In this document: one piece after another, positions 8,691-17,507 of the stretch
Layout of the letters: the number at the start of each line of letters is the position of its first letter
Position numbering within the stretch: position 1 is the stretch's first letter
Assembly (NCBI RefSeq): GCF_004362825.1
Contig: NZ_SNXZ01000001.1
Span: 806,001-870,000, forward strand
Source: Labedaea rhizosphaerae
GTDB lineage: Bacteria; Actinomycetota; Actinomycetes; Mycobacteriales; Pseudonocardiaceae
Reading direction: 5' to 3'
Length of the DNA: 64,000 nt
Position numbers and translations under genes: made by a program
The notes under the pieces: generated by a model
Told to the model about the DNA's origin: nothing
Seen by the model: only the letters and a program-made list of their open reading frames with translations
The model's database searches: none

Positions 8691-9872
8691 GTGGCCCGCC
8701 AGCCCGTCACCCGCCGCCCTGTCACCGAGTTCGCCCGCTACCTGCGCACCGAGACCGCCGGCGGCATCGCCCTGCTCGTCGCCACCGCCGTCGCGCTGGT
8801 GTGGGCCAACTCGCCGCTCGCCGAGCACTACGACCAGCTGCGGAACCTGCGGGTCGGCCCGCCGGCCCTGCACCTCGACCTGTCCCTCGGTTCGTGGGCG
8901 GCCGACGGGCTGCTGGCGTTGTTCTTCTTCGTCGCCGGGCTCGAGCTCAAGCGGGAACTGGTGGTCGGCGAGCTGTCGTCGGTGCGCGCGGCGCTGCTGC
9001 CCGCGATCGCCGCGCTCGGCGGCATGGTGGTCCCCGCCGTCGTGGCCGCTGGGATCGCCGGCGGCGGCAAGACGTGGGCGATCCCGGTGGCCACCGACAT
9101 CGCGTTCGCCCTCGGCGTGCTCGCGGTCTGCGGGCGCCGCATGCCTTCGGGCGCCCGGTTGTTCCTGCTCAGCCTGGCCGTGGTGGACGACCTCGGGGCG
9201 ATCCTGGTCATCGCCGTGCTGTTCACCACCGGCTTCTCGGTGCTCGCCGCGGCGCTCGCGGTCGTGCTGCTCGGGCTCTACGCGTTCCTGCAGCACAAGC
9301 GGGTGCGCACGCCGTGGCTGTACGTGCCGCTCGCGCTCGCCACGTGGATCACGGTGCACGAGTCCGGCATCCACGCCACCGTCGCCGGGATCGCGCTGGG
9401 CCTGCTCACCCGGGCCCGCCCGGACGCCGGCGAACCGGAATCGCCGTGCCTGCGGCTGGAACACCGGCTGCAGCCGTGGTCGGCCGGGTTCGCGGTGCCG
9501 TTGTTCGCGTTGTTCGCCGCCGGGGTGAGCATCGGCGGGCACGAACTCGGCGCGATCTTCACCAGCGGGCTCGGCCTCGCCGTCCTCATCGGACTCGTGG
9601 TGGGCAAGCTGATCGGCATCTTCGGCGCGGTGTTCGTCGCGGTGCGGTTGCGGGTCGCGGCGTTGCCCGCCGGGCTGCGGTTGCCGGACGTGCTCGCGGT
9701 CGCGGCGCTCGGCGGGGTCGGGTTCACCGTCAGCCTGCTCATCGCCGAACTGGCGCTGCCACCGGAGCTCGCGGAGTCGGCCAAGGCGGCCGTGCTGGTC
9801 GCATCCACCATCGCCGCCCTGCTCGCCGCCGGTTTGCTCGTGCGACGCGGCCGTCGCCACGAGCAGGGTTGA
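8691..9872 (+). CDS. nhaA: Na+/H+ antiporter NhaA
   Basis: A 393-aa membrane protein with NhaA hallmarks: LFFFVAGLELKREL, ATDIAFALGVLAV and LAVVDDLGAI, the last with the DD pair that carries ions in Escherichia coli NhaA. GTG 8691 is preferred because GGAG lies 5 bp before it; an upstream in-frame start at 8625 would add 22 non-hydrophobic residues. It exchanges Na+ (or Li+) for protons and serves pH and sodium homeostasis. Confidence 0.9.
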   Translation: MARQPVTRRPVTEFARYLRTETAGGIALLVATAVALVWANSPLAEHYDQLRNLRVGPPALHLDLSLGSWAADGLLALFFFVAGLELKRELVVGELSSVRAALLPAIAALGGMVVPAVVAAGIAGGGKTWAIPVATDIAFALGVLAVCGRRMPSGARLFLLSLAVVDDLGAILVIAVLFTTGFSVLAAALAVVLLGLYAFLQHKRVRTPWLYVPLALATWITVHESGIHATVAGIALGLLTRARPDAGEPESPCLRLEHRLQPWSAGFAVPLFALFAAGVSIGGHELGAIFTSGLGLAVLIGLVVGKLIGIFGAVFVAVRLRVAALPAGLRLPDVLAVAALGGVGFTVSLLIAELALPPELAESAKAAVLVASTIAALLAAGLLVRRGRRHEQG

Positions 9873-9908
9873 CCGGCCGTGCTGATCGAGTCATGGCACG
9901 ATGGCGCG

Positions 9909-10415
9909 GTGACCCGTGCGCAGGACAATGCAGGCGGCGACCGGGACGGGGCTGGACTGCCCAGGGTTCCGTCGATCCCGCTGAGCGACGAGAAGACCGT
10001 TGCGGCGGCGGAGGCTGCCGACGCGTCCATCGGCAGCCTGGTGAAGGAAGCCACCACGCACCTGTCGACGCTGGTCAGGGCCGAGGTGGAGCTGGCCAGG
10101 ACCGAGATGGCCAAAGAGGTCAAGAAGGGCCTGACCGGCGGCCTGTTCTTCATGATCGCGCTGGTGGTCATCCTCTACAGCTCGTTCTTTTTCTTCTTCT
10201 TCCTCGGTGAGCTGCTGTCGAACTGGCTGCCGCGCTGGGCCGCCTTCGGCATCGTGTTCCTGCTGATGCTGCTGTTCGCCGCGTTCTGCGGGTTCCTCGG
10301 CTACCGCAAGGTGAAGAAGATCCAGGCCCCGGAGCGCACGATCAGCAGCATGAAGGACACCGCGGCCGCGCTGCGCCACCCCGGCGCCGAGCACGACGCC
10401 CCGGTGGCGCCGTAG
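9909..10415 (+). CDS. Actinobacterial holin-X family membrane protein
   Basis: A 168-aa protein. It has an N-terminal hydrophilic part, then SIGSLVKEATTHLSTLVRAEVELARTEMAKEVKK, the typical lead-in of the phage-holin-like superfamily 'holin-X' (PF07332 type). Two membrane helices follow, the first with a striking run of phenylalanines (SSFFFFFFLGELL). Despite the name these chromosomal proteins have no shown lytic role. The gene is followed almost at once by the hydrolase gene. Confidence 0.75.
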   Translation: MTRAQDNAGGDRDGAGLPRVPSIPLSDEKTVAAAEAADASIGSLVKEATTHLSTLVRAEVELARTEMAKEVKKGLTGGLFFMIALVVILYSSFFFFFFLGELLSNWLPRWAAFGIVFLLMLLFAAFCGFLGYRKVKKIQAPERTISSMKDTAAALRHPGAEHDAPVAP

Positions 10416-10419
10416 TGCG

Positions 10420-11355
10420 TTGACCGCGCGGCCCGAACCGAGCACGGTGCGCATCGACGGGCCGTGGGCACACCGTGACGTCTACGCCAACGGGATCCGG
10501 CTGCACGTCGCCGAGACCGGCAACGGCCCGCTTGTCCTGCTGCTGCACGGGTTCGCCGAGTTCTGGTGGAGCTGGCGCCACCAGCTGACCGCGCTCGCCG
10601 ACGCGGGGTACCGCGCGGTCGCGGTCGACCTGCGCGGCTACGGCGACTCCGACAAACCACCGCGCGGCTACGACGCCTGGACCCTCACCGGGGACGTCGC
10701 CGGGCTGGTCAAGTCCCTCGGCGAGGACAAGGCGCACCTCGTCGGGCACGCGTGGGGCGGGCTGCTGGCGTGGTCGGTCGGGGCCATGCACCCGCGTGTC
10801 GTGCACTCGGTCACCGCGATCGCCGGGCCGCACCCGATGGCGTTGCGCACCCAGATCCGGCGCAGCGCCGTGCGCCGCCGCGCGCACAACCAAGCGCGCG
10901 CGCTCGGCCACGTCTTCCGCGCGCAGGTGCCGATGCTGCCCGAGCGCTGGCTCACCCGTGACCGCGCCGCCACCGTGGGCGACCTGATGACCAGGTTCTC
11001 CGGTCCACAGTGGACCGAGAGCGCCGAGTTCGACGGCGTTGTCGCCAAGTACCGCAACGCGATGCTGGTGCCCGGCGTCGCGCACAGCGCGCTGGAGTAC
11101 TACCGCTGGGCCCTGCGCGCGCAACTGCGTGGTGAGGGCCGCCGGTTCGCCGAAGCCATGCGCCGCAGGCTGAACGCGCCGGTGCTGCAACTGCGCGGCG
11201 CGCTGGACCCGTGCATCCTGCCCCGCGCGGTCGAGGCGTCCGCGCCGTGGGCGGCGCGTGGCCACCGGTTGATCACAGTGGACGGTGTCGGGCACTACCC
11301 GCACCAGGAGGCGCCGGCCGCGACGAGCAAGGCGATCGTCGACTTCCTGAGCTGA
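10420..11355 (+). CDS. Alpha/beta hydrolase, epoxide-hydrolase-like, without acidic nucleophile
   Basis: A 311-aa alpha/beta hydrolase. It has the oxyanion HGFAEFWWSW motif, the DLRGYGDSDKPP strand-turn typical of epoxide hydrolases, and C-terminal VGHYPHQE with the catalytic His. The nucleophile elbow reads VGHAWGG, where epoxide hydrolases have Asp (GHDWGG), so the nucleophile position is Ala and classical epoxide hydrolysis is unlikely. Its position beside marP matches ephE of mycobacteria. The TTG start at 10420 is the furthest upstream; GTG 10447 is possible. Confidence 0.75.
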   Translation: MTARPEPSTVRIDGPWAHRDVYANGIRLHVAETGNGPLVLLLHGFAEFWWSWRHQLTALADAGYRAVAVDLRGYGDSDKPPRGYDAWTLTGDVAGLVKSLGEDKAHLVGHAWGGLLAWSVGAMHPRVVHSVTAIAGPHPMALRTQIRRSAVRRRAHNQARALGHVFRAQVPMLPERWLTRDRAATVGDLMTRFSGPQWTESAEFDGVVAKYRNAMLVPGVAHSALEYYRWALRAQLRGEGRRFAEAMRRRLNAPVLQLRGALDPCILPRAVEASAPWAARGHRLITVDGVGHYPHQEAPAATSKAIVDFLS

Positions 11356-11363
11356 GGAGAACC

Positions 11364-11939
11364 GTGACCACGGACTGGGCCACGCTCTCGCACGCCTACG
11401 GCGGCGCCGGGGACGTGCCGGACATGCTAACCGCCTTGCGTAAGGGCGACGCGGAACAAGCCGCCCACGACTTGTGGACCTCGGTCCTGCACCAAGGTTC
11501 CCTCTACGACGCGACCGCGCCGGCGGTCGCCGAGATCTGCACCGTGCTGAAGAACCGGTCGACCGCACGGGTCGAACTCGCCGCGTGGTTGCTCGCGAGC
11601 GCCGTCGCCGCCGCGCTCGCGCACGAGCCGGGCGACCCGCACCTGCGCACCCCGGGTCAATCCCTTGCCGCCGCCCTGGTCCTGCGTCCGGACGCGCTGG
11701 ACGAAGAGGACATGGCCCTGCGCGCGGACGCGCTGTGCCGCATGGTCACCCGGTTGCCGGACCGGTCCGAGCAGGCCTGCGCCGTACTGGCCGCCGAGCC
11801 CGACACCGTCGCCGCCCTTGCCGGCCGGCTGCGGGCGTGGCGCGACGGCGACGAACTGTTCGACGCGTTGGGCACCATGGAGTCCGCCGGCTTCACCGAC
11901 GTGGCGATCAAGGCCCGGATCGCGGTGCTGCTGGGCTAG
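11364..11939 (+). CDS. Hypothetical alpha-helical protein
   Basis: A 191-aa soluble, alanine/leucine-rich helical protein with possible HEAT-like pairs of helices (TARVELAAWLLASAVAAALAH). GTG 11364 has a GGAGA site 3 bp before it, and the gene follows the hydrolase by 8 bp, probably in one transcript. Its stop overlaps the stop of marP tail to tail within CTAG. I do not recognise a family. Confidence 0.6.
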   Translation: MTTDWATLSHAYGGAGDVPDMLTALRKGDAEQAAHDLWTSVLHQGSLYDATAPAVAEICTVLKNRSTARVELAAWLLASAVAAALAHEPGDPHLRTPGQSLAAALVLRPDALDEEDMALRADALCRMVTRLPDRSEQACAVLAAEPDTVAALAGRLRAWRDGDELFDALGTMESAGFTDVAIKARIAVLLG

Positions 11940-13120
11940 GGAACGCAGCGCCCGGTGTCGACGGCGTTGTTCAGGCCCGACGCCCGCTCGGCGTCGTCGT
12001 GGACCTGGTCCGCGGTGAGCACGAAACCGGTCTCGGAGTTGTCGACCGCGGCACCGAAGACCACGCCGAGCACGTCCCCCGAGGTGTCCACCAGCGGGCC
12101 ACCGGAGTTGCCGGACAGCACCCGGGCCCGCACCGTGAACACGTCCCTGGTGACCTGGCGCGAGTCGTAGATGTCCGGGCCCTTGAGTTCGATCCGGTCA
12201 CGCACCCGCGCGGGTGCCGCGGTGTACGGGCCGTCGAGCGGGTAGCCCAGCACGATGCCGTCCTGGCCGGTCTTGCCGTCCTCGTCGGCGAATGACAACG
12301 GCGACGCCGTCAGGTCGGGCACGGCGAGGATCGCGATGTCGGTCTCCGGGTCGTAGAAGACGACGGTGGCGGGCAGCCGGCCGTCCTCGGTCTCCACCTG
12401 GACCTCGTCGGTGCCCGCGACGACGTGCGCGTTGGTCATCACGCGGCGCGGCGCGACCACGAACCCGCTGCCCTCCAGCGCCCGCTCGCACGACGGCGCC
12501 TTGGCGTGGATCTTGAGCACGCTGCCGTGCACGCGTTGCACGACCGAACTGCGCTGCAGCTTCGGGTTGGGCGGGGCGACCTCGCTGATCTGCGTGTGGC
12601 TGAACGGGTCGACCGCGGCCGGGAAGCCGGAGACGTCGAGCACCTTGCGCAGGCCTTCGGGCAGCTGCTGCGCGGCCGACGGCATGATGTCGTTGACCCC
12701 GCCGAGCACCACCGACTGGTTGATCGCGGCGGTGAGCTTGGGCAGGCCGCTGACCGTGGTGAGCGCCGCGCCGATCAGCCAACACACCACGAACACCACC
12801 GCGCCCTGCACGATGGCGCCCAGCGCGTTGTCGACCGGCGCGAGCTTGGGCGAGGTGATCTTCTCGCGCAGGCTGCGCCCGATCCACACGCCGAAGGTCT
12901 CGCCGAGGGCGACCAGCAGCACGAACACCGCGAACGCGAACGCCGCCTTGGTGGCCGGGTTGTCGATCGCGCCGACGATGACCGGCGCAAGCAGGATGCC
13001 CGCGATGGCGCCGAGCAGGACCCCCGCGAACGCCGGCAGCGCGGTGATCACGCCCTGGCGCGCGCCGGAGATGGCGGCGAGCACGGCAAGCCCCACCACC
13101 AGCACGTCGACCCAGTTCAC
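11936..13120 (-). CDS. marP: MarP-type membrane serine protease
   Basis: A 394-aa protein. The N-terminal 150 residues hold four membrane helices (CvpA-like; VDVLVVGLAVLAAISGARQG at the start). The periplasmic trypsin-like domain has His in TNAHVVAG, Asp in YDPETDIAIL and Ser in LSGNSGGPLVD. Two cysteines (CERALEGSG and the final GRCVP) could make the disulfide known from M. tuberculosis MarP, which is needed for acid resistance. GTG 13120 is placed behind GGAGGT. Gene order (hydrolase-marP-NUDIX-Trx-nth) matches the mycobacterial locus. Confidence 0.88.
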   Translation of the reverse strand: MNWVDVLVVGLAVLAAISGARQGVITALPAFAGVLLGAIAGILLAPVIVGAIDNPATKAAFAFAVFVLLVALGETFGVWIGRSLREKITSPKLAPVDNALGAIVQGAVVFVVCWLIGAALTTVSGLPKLTAAINQSVVLGGVNDIMPSAAQQLPEGLRKVLDVSGFPAAVDPFSHTQISEVAPPNPKLQRSSVVQRVHGSVLKIHAKAPSCERALEGSGFVVAPRRVMTNAHVVAGTDEVQVETEDGRLPATVVFYDPETDIAILAVPDLTASPLSFADEDGKTGQDGIVLGYPLDGPYTAAPARVRDRIELKGPDIYDSRQVTRDVFTVRARVLSGNSGGPLVDTSGDVLGVVFGAAVDNSETGFVLTADQVHDDAERASGLNNAVDTGRCVP

Positions 13121-13122
13121 AC

Positions 13123-13833
13123 TCACACCTCCGCATCGGCCCCGAAGGGACCGATGGAACGCCACGCTACGTCAAGATCGCGTACATCGGAGGTGTCCCA
13201 CGGCCGTTCCCAGCCGCCGATGGACAACAGCACGGTCATCAAGCCGGCGGTGAACCCCCACACCAGCATGCCCGGCACGGCGAACGCGGGTCCGACGAAC
13301 CCCGACGGGTGGCCGACCTGGAACCGGTTGGCCGGATCGGCCAGCATGGCGATCGGCACCCGCGCGACCGCGGCGCTCTCGGCCGGGTCGACCGCGTGCA
13401 CGGGGCTCGGGGTGTCCCAGTGCGCGAGCACCGGCGTCACCCGGAACCCGGACACGGGCACCAGGAGCGGCGGCAACAAGGCGACCGGCCGCACGCCCGA
13501 GGGGATCAGACCCGTCTCCTCCTCGGCCTCGCGCAGGGCCGTGTCGATCGGCCCGTCGTCACCCGGTTCCCAAGAGCCGCCGGGGAAGGCGACCTGACCG
13601 GCGTGCGCGCCGGTGCCGTCCGCGCGCAGTTGCAGCAGCACGTCGGGGCGGCCGTCCTGCTCGCTCTCGCCGAGCAGGATCAGCACCGCGGCCTCGCGCA
13701 GTTCGACGTCCTCGGGCGGGCTGAGCCGGCGGAACATCTCCTCGTCGAGGTCGGCCGTGCCGAGCAGAAGCTTGCGCATCCAGTCGGGCACGTCCGCCGG
13801 GTCCACCAGCGGACCGCTCCTGTGTTCGCTCAC
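13123..13833 (-). CDS. NUDIX hydrolase, CoA-pyrophosphatase-like
   Basis: A 236-aa protein with a NUDIX box, GGSWEPGDDGPIDTALREAEEETGL, and a following PVLLPPLLVPVSGFRVTPVLA segment of the CoA diphosphatase branch. It would cleave a nucleoside-diphosphate-linked substrate, perhaps CoA. Its GTG start overlaps the thioredoxin stop (GTGA), and its stop is 2 bp before the marP start: one operon nth-trx-nudix-marP. Confidence 0.8.
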   Translation of the reverse strand: MSEHRSGPLVDPADVPDWMRKLLLGTADLDEEMFRRLSPPEDVELREAAVLILLGESEQDGRPDVLLQLRADGTGAHAGQVAFPGGSWEPGDDGPIDTALREAEEETGLIPSGVRPVALLPPLLVPVSGFRVTPVLAHWDTPSPVHAVDPAESAAVARVPIAMLADPANRFQVGHPSGFVGPAFAVPGMLVWGFTAGLMTVLLSIGGWERPWDTSDVRDLDVAWRSIGPFGADAEV

Positions 13834-14414
13834 GCCGCTCCCCCGTACTTCGCGACCGCGGCGCGCACGTCGTCGACCGAGCGCAACAGCCGCGGATCGC
13901 CGACGAACCGGACGGTGCCGTCGGCGGCGACCACGTAGCTCGCCGGCAACGCGTCCGGCGTGTGCAGGGCCGCGACCACCGAGCCGCCGTCGATCAGGTT
14001 CGGGTAGTGCACGTCCAGGGCGGTGAGCAGTTGCAGCGCGTCGGCCTGCTCGCTCTTCACCGCGACGCCGACCACCCGGGCCGCCCCCGGTTCGCGCGCG
14101 TACCGAGCGAGCACCGGCATCTCGCTCTTGCACGGCTCGCACCAGGTGGCCCACAAGTTGATCAACGCAGGCTTGCCGTCGCCGACCGCCTTGGCCAGGT
14201 CCAGCTCGGTGCCGGTCGCGAGGCAGGTCGCGGCGACGCCGCCCAGCCGGCCCTTCGCCGTGCCGCCCGCCGCGCACGGCTGCAACGCGGCCTTCGTGCG
14301 TTCGGCGGTCAGGTCGGGGCCTCGATCGTCGTTGCCCCCGCGTGGCCACAGCGCGATCGTCACCCCGGCCACGATGACCAAGCCGACGATCGCCCAGCGC
14401 CAGCGGTTTTTCAC
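13830..14414 (-). CDS. Membrane-anchored thioredoxin-like (TlpA/ResA-type) protein
   Basis: A 194-aa protein with an N-terminal membrane anchor ([17 protein letters not shown]) and an extracytoplasmic thioredoxin fold with the active site WCEPC in [15 protein letters not shown]. Two more cysteines (QPCAAGG and ATCLATG) precede the domain. The cis-proline region is [10 protein letters not shown]. It is probably an exported thiol reductant or cytochrome-maturation-type protein. It starts at GTG 14414 inside the end of nth. Confidence 0.85.
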   Translation of the reverse strand: MKNRWRWAIVGLVIVAGVTIALWPRGGNDDRGPDLTAERTKAALQPCAAGGTAKGRLGGVAATCLATGTELDLAKAVGDGKPALINLWATWCEPCKSEMPVLARYAREPGAARVVGVAVKSEQADALQLLTALDVHYPNLIDGGSVVAALHTPDALPASYVVAADGTVRFVGDPRLLRSVDDVRAAVAKYGGAA

Positions 14415-15199
14415 CCGGCGGCTCCGGGCTTCCAGCCGTTGCGGACCTTCTCGGCCAGGTCGAGCAGGTGCGGCGCCTCCTCGCCCTTGACCAGCTTCGC
14501 CGCCGGCTCGAACTCGGTCGGGCCGGTGCCGAAGCTCGGGCAGTCCTTGGCCAGCAGGCACGCGCCGCAGGCCGGCTTCTTGGCGTGGCAGACGCGTCGG
14601 CCGTGGAAGATCACCCAGTGCGACAGCATGGTCCAGTCCTTGCGCGGGACCAGCTCGCCGATCGCGTGCTCGACCTTGACCGGGTCCTCCAGCTCGGTCC
14701 AGCCGAACCGGCGGACCAGGCGGCCGAAGTGGGTGTCCACGGTGATGCCGGGGATGCCGAAGGCGTTGCCCAGGATGACGTTCGCGGTCTTGCGGCCGAT
14801 GCCGGGCAGCGTCACGAGGTCCTCGAGCTTCGCGGGCACCTCCCCGCCGAACCGCTCCACGAGCGCCGAGCCGAGCCCGATCAACGACGTCGCCTTGTTC
14901 CGGTAGAAACCGGTCGGCCGGATCATCTCCTCCAGCTCGATCCGCTCGGCGCCCGCGTAGTCGGCCGCCGTGCGGTAGCGCTTGAACAGCGCGGGCGTCA
15001 CCTCGTTGATCTTCTTGTCCGTGGACTGCGCGGACAGGATCGTGGCGACGGCCAGCTCGAGCGGGTTGGTGAAGTCCAGCTCGCAGTGCGCATCGGGATA
15101 GGCCAGCGCGAGCGCGCGGGTCATCCGTCGAGCCCGTCGAACGAGACCTAGCCTGGAGTCCTCCCCGGCGCGGGGTGCTTTGCGAGTGGCAGCTGGCAC
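14411..15199 (-). CDS. nth: Endonuclease III (DNA glycosylase/AP lyase)
   Basis: A 262-aa protein with catalytic Lys in the [13 protein letters not shown] region, helix-hairpin-helix [13 protein letters not shown], catalytic Asp in VDTHFGRL, and a 4Fe-4S loop [17 protein letters not shown] (Cys-x6-Cys-x2-Cys-x5-Cys). It removes oxidised pyrimidines in base-excision repair. GTG 15199 is used; residues before about 20 are not conserved, so a later start is possible. It is the first gene of the nth-trx-nudix-marP operon. Confidence 0.93.
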   Translation of the reverse strand: MPAATRKAPRAGEDSRLGLVRRARRMTRALALAYPDAHCELDFTNPLELAVATILSAQSTDKKINEVTPALFKRYRTAADYAGAERIELEEMIRPTGFYRNKATSLIGLGSALVERFGGEVPAKLEDLVTLPGIGRKTANVILGNAFGIPGITVDTHFGRLVRRFGWTELEDPVKVEHAIGELVPRKDWTMLSHWVIFHGRRVCHAKKPACGACLLAKDCPSFGTGPTEFEPAAKLVKGEEAPHLLDLAEKVRNGWKPGAAG

Positions 15200-15316
15200 A
15201 CCGCTAGCCTACGGGCGGCCACTGACAGCCGAACGAGACCCGACCGCTGAACCCGGACCGCAGCTACGCGTCCTAGGGATGTAGCTCCACCGCCCAGACA
15301 GCGAGGAAAGCGCGCC

Positions 15317-15565
15317 ATGACCGCTTGGTTCGTCATCGTCATCCCGTTGCTGATCATGGGTTTCGCCTTGTTCATGGAGCGCGTGGAGACCCGGCTGCGC
15401 AACGTCGCGGTCCAGGAGAGCGAAGTCGAGGAGTTCCTCGAGCAGGCCCGGCCCGACGAGGTCCGCGAGCTCTACGGGCACGGCATCAGCCGGGCGCTGG
15501 ACCTGTTCCGCCTGCGCCGCCGCGGCGGCCGCTCGCGCCTGCGTGGCGGCCGCGTCCGCGGCTGA
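15317..15565 (+). CDS. Small membrane protein (Rv3675-position)
   Basis: An 82-aa protein with one N-terminal membrane helix (AWFVIVIPLLIMGFALFM), an acidic middle segment and a very arginine-rich tail (RRRGGRSRLRGGR). An AGGAAAG site precedes ATG 15317. It occupies the place of a small membrane gene between nth and crp in mycobacteria. Function unknown. Confidence 0.65.
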   Translation: MTAWFVIVIPLLIMGFALFMERVETRLRNVAVQESEVEEFLEQARPDEVRELYGHGISRALDLFRLRRRGGRSRLRGGRVRG

Positions 15566-15715
15566 CCCCTTAACCCGAATGTCGCACCGGGGCTACTAGC
15601 AGGTAACGTTCCGCCCGGGCGCGTGCCGCGCGGTGAACTGGGGCACAAGCCCTAGACTGCATCCAGTTGCAGGCGGCGCGACCTGCGAAGGTGCGCATTC
15701 GACGGGAGGGACTAG

Positions 15716-16390
15716 GTGGACGAGAGCCTGGCGAGGGCCGGCATCTTCCAGGGGGTCGAGCCCGCTGCTGCGGAGGCGCTCGCGCAGACCTTGGAGACCG
15801 TCGACTTCCCACGGGGTCACGTGATCTTCGCCGAGGGCGAGCCCGGCGACCGGTTGTACATCATCATTTCCGGCAAGGTGAAGCTCGGCCGCAAGTCGCC
15901 GGACGGCCGGGAGAACCTGCTGGGGATCTACGGCCCGTCCGACATGTTCGGCGAGCTGTCGATCTTCGACCCGGGCCCCCGCACGTCCACCGCGACGACG
16001 GTGACCGACGTGCGCGCGGTGACCATGGACCGCCCGGCGCTGCGGAAGTGGATCGGCACCCGGCCCGAGATCGCCGAGCAGCTGCTGCGCGCGCTGGCGC
16101 GCAGGCTGCGCCGGACGAACTCGATGCTCGCCGACATGATCTTCACCGACGTGCCCGGCCGGGTCGCCAAGGCGCTGCTGACGCTGGCGCAGCGGTTCGG
16201 CAGCCAGGAGGCCGGGTTGCTGCGGGTCACGCACGACCTGACCCAGGAGGAGATCGCCCAGTACGTCGGCGCGTCGCGCGAGACCGTGAACAAGGCGCTC
16301 GCCGACTTCGCCCACCGCGGCTGGCTGCGACTGGAGGGCAAGAGCGTGCTGATCCTCGACCCCGAGCGGCTGGCCCGCCGCGCCCGCTAG
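15716..16390 (+). CDS. crp: cAMP receptor protein-type global regulator
   Basis: A 224-aa protein. The cNMP-binding domain (residues about 15-130) has [17 protein letters not shown], the phosphate-binding cassette with Arg and two Thr that contact cAMP. The C-terminal winged helix is [30 protein letters not shown] 15716 has GGGAGGG upstream. It is very close in layout to mycobacterial Crp (Rv3676) and in the same context. A strong hairpin terminator follows. Confidence 0.93.
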   Translation: MDESLARAGIFQGVEPAAAEALAQTLETVDFPRGHVIFAEGEPGDRLYIIISGKVKLGRKSPDGRENLLGIYGPSDMFGELSIFDPGPRTSTATTVTDVRAVTMDRPALRKWIGTRPEIAEQLLRALARRLRRTNSMLADMIFTDVPGRVAKALLTLAQRFGSQEAGLLRVTHDLTQEEIAQYVGASRETVNKALADFAHRGWLRLEGKSVLILDPERLARRAR

Positions 16391-16400
16391 GACCCCCGAC

Positions 16401-16442
16401 GCGAAACGGCCGCCCATCTCCCCAGATGGGCGGCCGTTTCGC
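16401..16442 (+). terminator. Strong hairpin after crp
   Basis: A perfect 19-bp stem (GCGAAACGGCCGCCCATCT, 16401-16419, paired with 16424-16442) closes a CCCC loop 10 bp after the crp stop. There is no U-tract, which is common for actinomycete terminators. Confidence 0.85.
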
Positions 16443-16800
16443 TGTCCCCGTTTGCTGACCCTGCAGTCCCCGTTCAAACATCAAGGACCGGGCGCCGCCC
16501 CCGACGCGGCGCACCGGCCCTTGACGTCGGCGTGCACCATCCCCCGACGATGCACGCTTCCCCGCCCCTCCGGACTTGAGGCCCCGAACCCGTTGACCGG
16601 AGGGAGTGCTTGGTTCTACTTCATAGACACGCGGGATGTTCCATCCGTTGCTTGGAGGTACGCCACTTTCCCCCCTTCGTTACCCAACCGTGACATCCAC
16701 CACTCAACCACCCCTCCGCAACCCCCCGACGCTCAGCAGGCTCATCCCCACCCACCTCGCCACCCCACCTCCAGCGGCCTTCTTCCCGCACATCCCCCTG

Positions 16801-17427
16801 ACCTGCGGGTTCCGAATTCAGCAGGCTTAATCCCGCCAGGCTCGTGGCCGACCCAACGTTCAGCGGACTTGTTCCCACAGACCCCTGCCCACCTGCGGGT
16901 TCAGGATCCAGCGGGCTTAATCCCGCCAGGCCGGTAGGCAACCCGACGTTCAGCAGGCTTCTTCCCGCACACCCCCGCCCACCTGCAGGTTCCGAATCCA
17001 GCGGGCTTAATCCCGCCAGGCCGGTAGCCAACCCGACATCCAGCAGGCTTGTTCCCGCACACCCCCGCCCACCTGCAGGTTCGGAATCCAGCGGGCTTAA
17101 TCCCGCCAGGCGGGCAGGCAACCCGACGTTCAGCGGGCTTGTTCCCGCACAGCCCTGCCGACCTGCGGGTTCGGAGTTCAGCGAGCTTAATCCCGCCAGC
17201 CCTCCAGACGACCGGCGTTCAGCGGGCTTGTTCCCCCAGACCCCCGCCCACCTGCGGGTTCAGGATTCAGCGGGCTTAATCCCGCGAGGCGGGTGCACGG
17301 CTTGGCGTTCAGCGGGCTTGTTCGCGTAGAGCCCGTGACCTGCGGGTGCAGGGTTCAGCGGGCCTGGCGCCGGGCGGGCGCCGGGCGGGTTGGGGTTCGG
17401 CGGGCTTGGTTCGGCGCGCCCGCGCTG
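16801..17427. repeat. 90-bp tandem repeat array in gene-free region
   Basis: Units beginning ACCTGCGGGTTC or ACCTGCAGGTTC start at 16801, 16891, 16981, 17071, 17161, 17250 and about 17338: five intervals are 90, 90, 90, 90 and 89 bp. Each unit has two halves, each holding a small hairpin, GCGGGCTTAATCCCGC and GCGGGCTTGTTCCCGC, about 45 bp apart. Frames are open on both strands simply because 90 is divisible by 3. I see no ribosome site or convincing protein. The whole interval 16443-17470 holds no supported gene. Confidence 0.8.
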
Positions 17428-17470
17428 ACCTGCGGGTTTGCGGGGAAGTGGAGGGGTGCGCCACAAATGA

Positions 17471-17507
17471 TTGGTACGTGCGTACCAGTTTAGGCATACT
17501 GGTACGC
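17471..17507 (+). promoter_or_regulatory. Leaderless promoter overlapping palindromic operator
   Basis: A -35-like TTGGTA (17471-17476) and -10-like CATACT (17495-17500) are 18 bp apart, and the MFS start codon begins 8 bp after the -10, so a leaderless mRNA is likely. The -35 lies inside TGGTACGTGCGTACCA (17472-17487), a palindrome with 7-bp arms. TGGTACG recurs at 17500-17506, directly before the ATG. This looks like a TetR/MarR-type operator, with no regulator gene beside it. Confidence 0.6.

Noticed and set aside
16621-17121. 166-aa repeat protein on the minus strand
   Set aside because: The 90-bp period keeps frames open on both strands; no start signal; later repeat units break the frame.
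16801-17427. CRISPR array
   Set aside because: Repeats are contiguous 90-bp units without unique spacers, and no cas genes are present.
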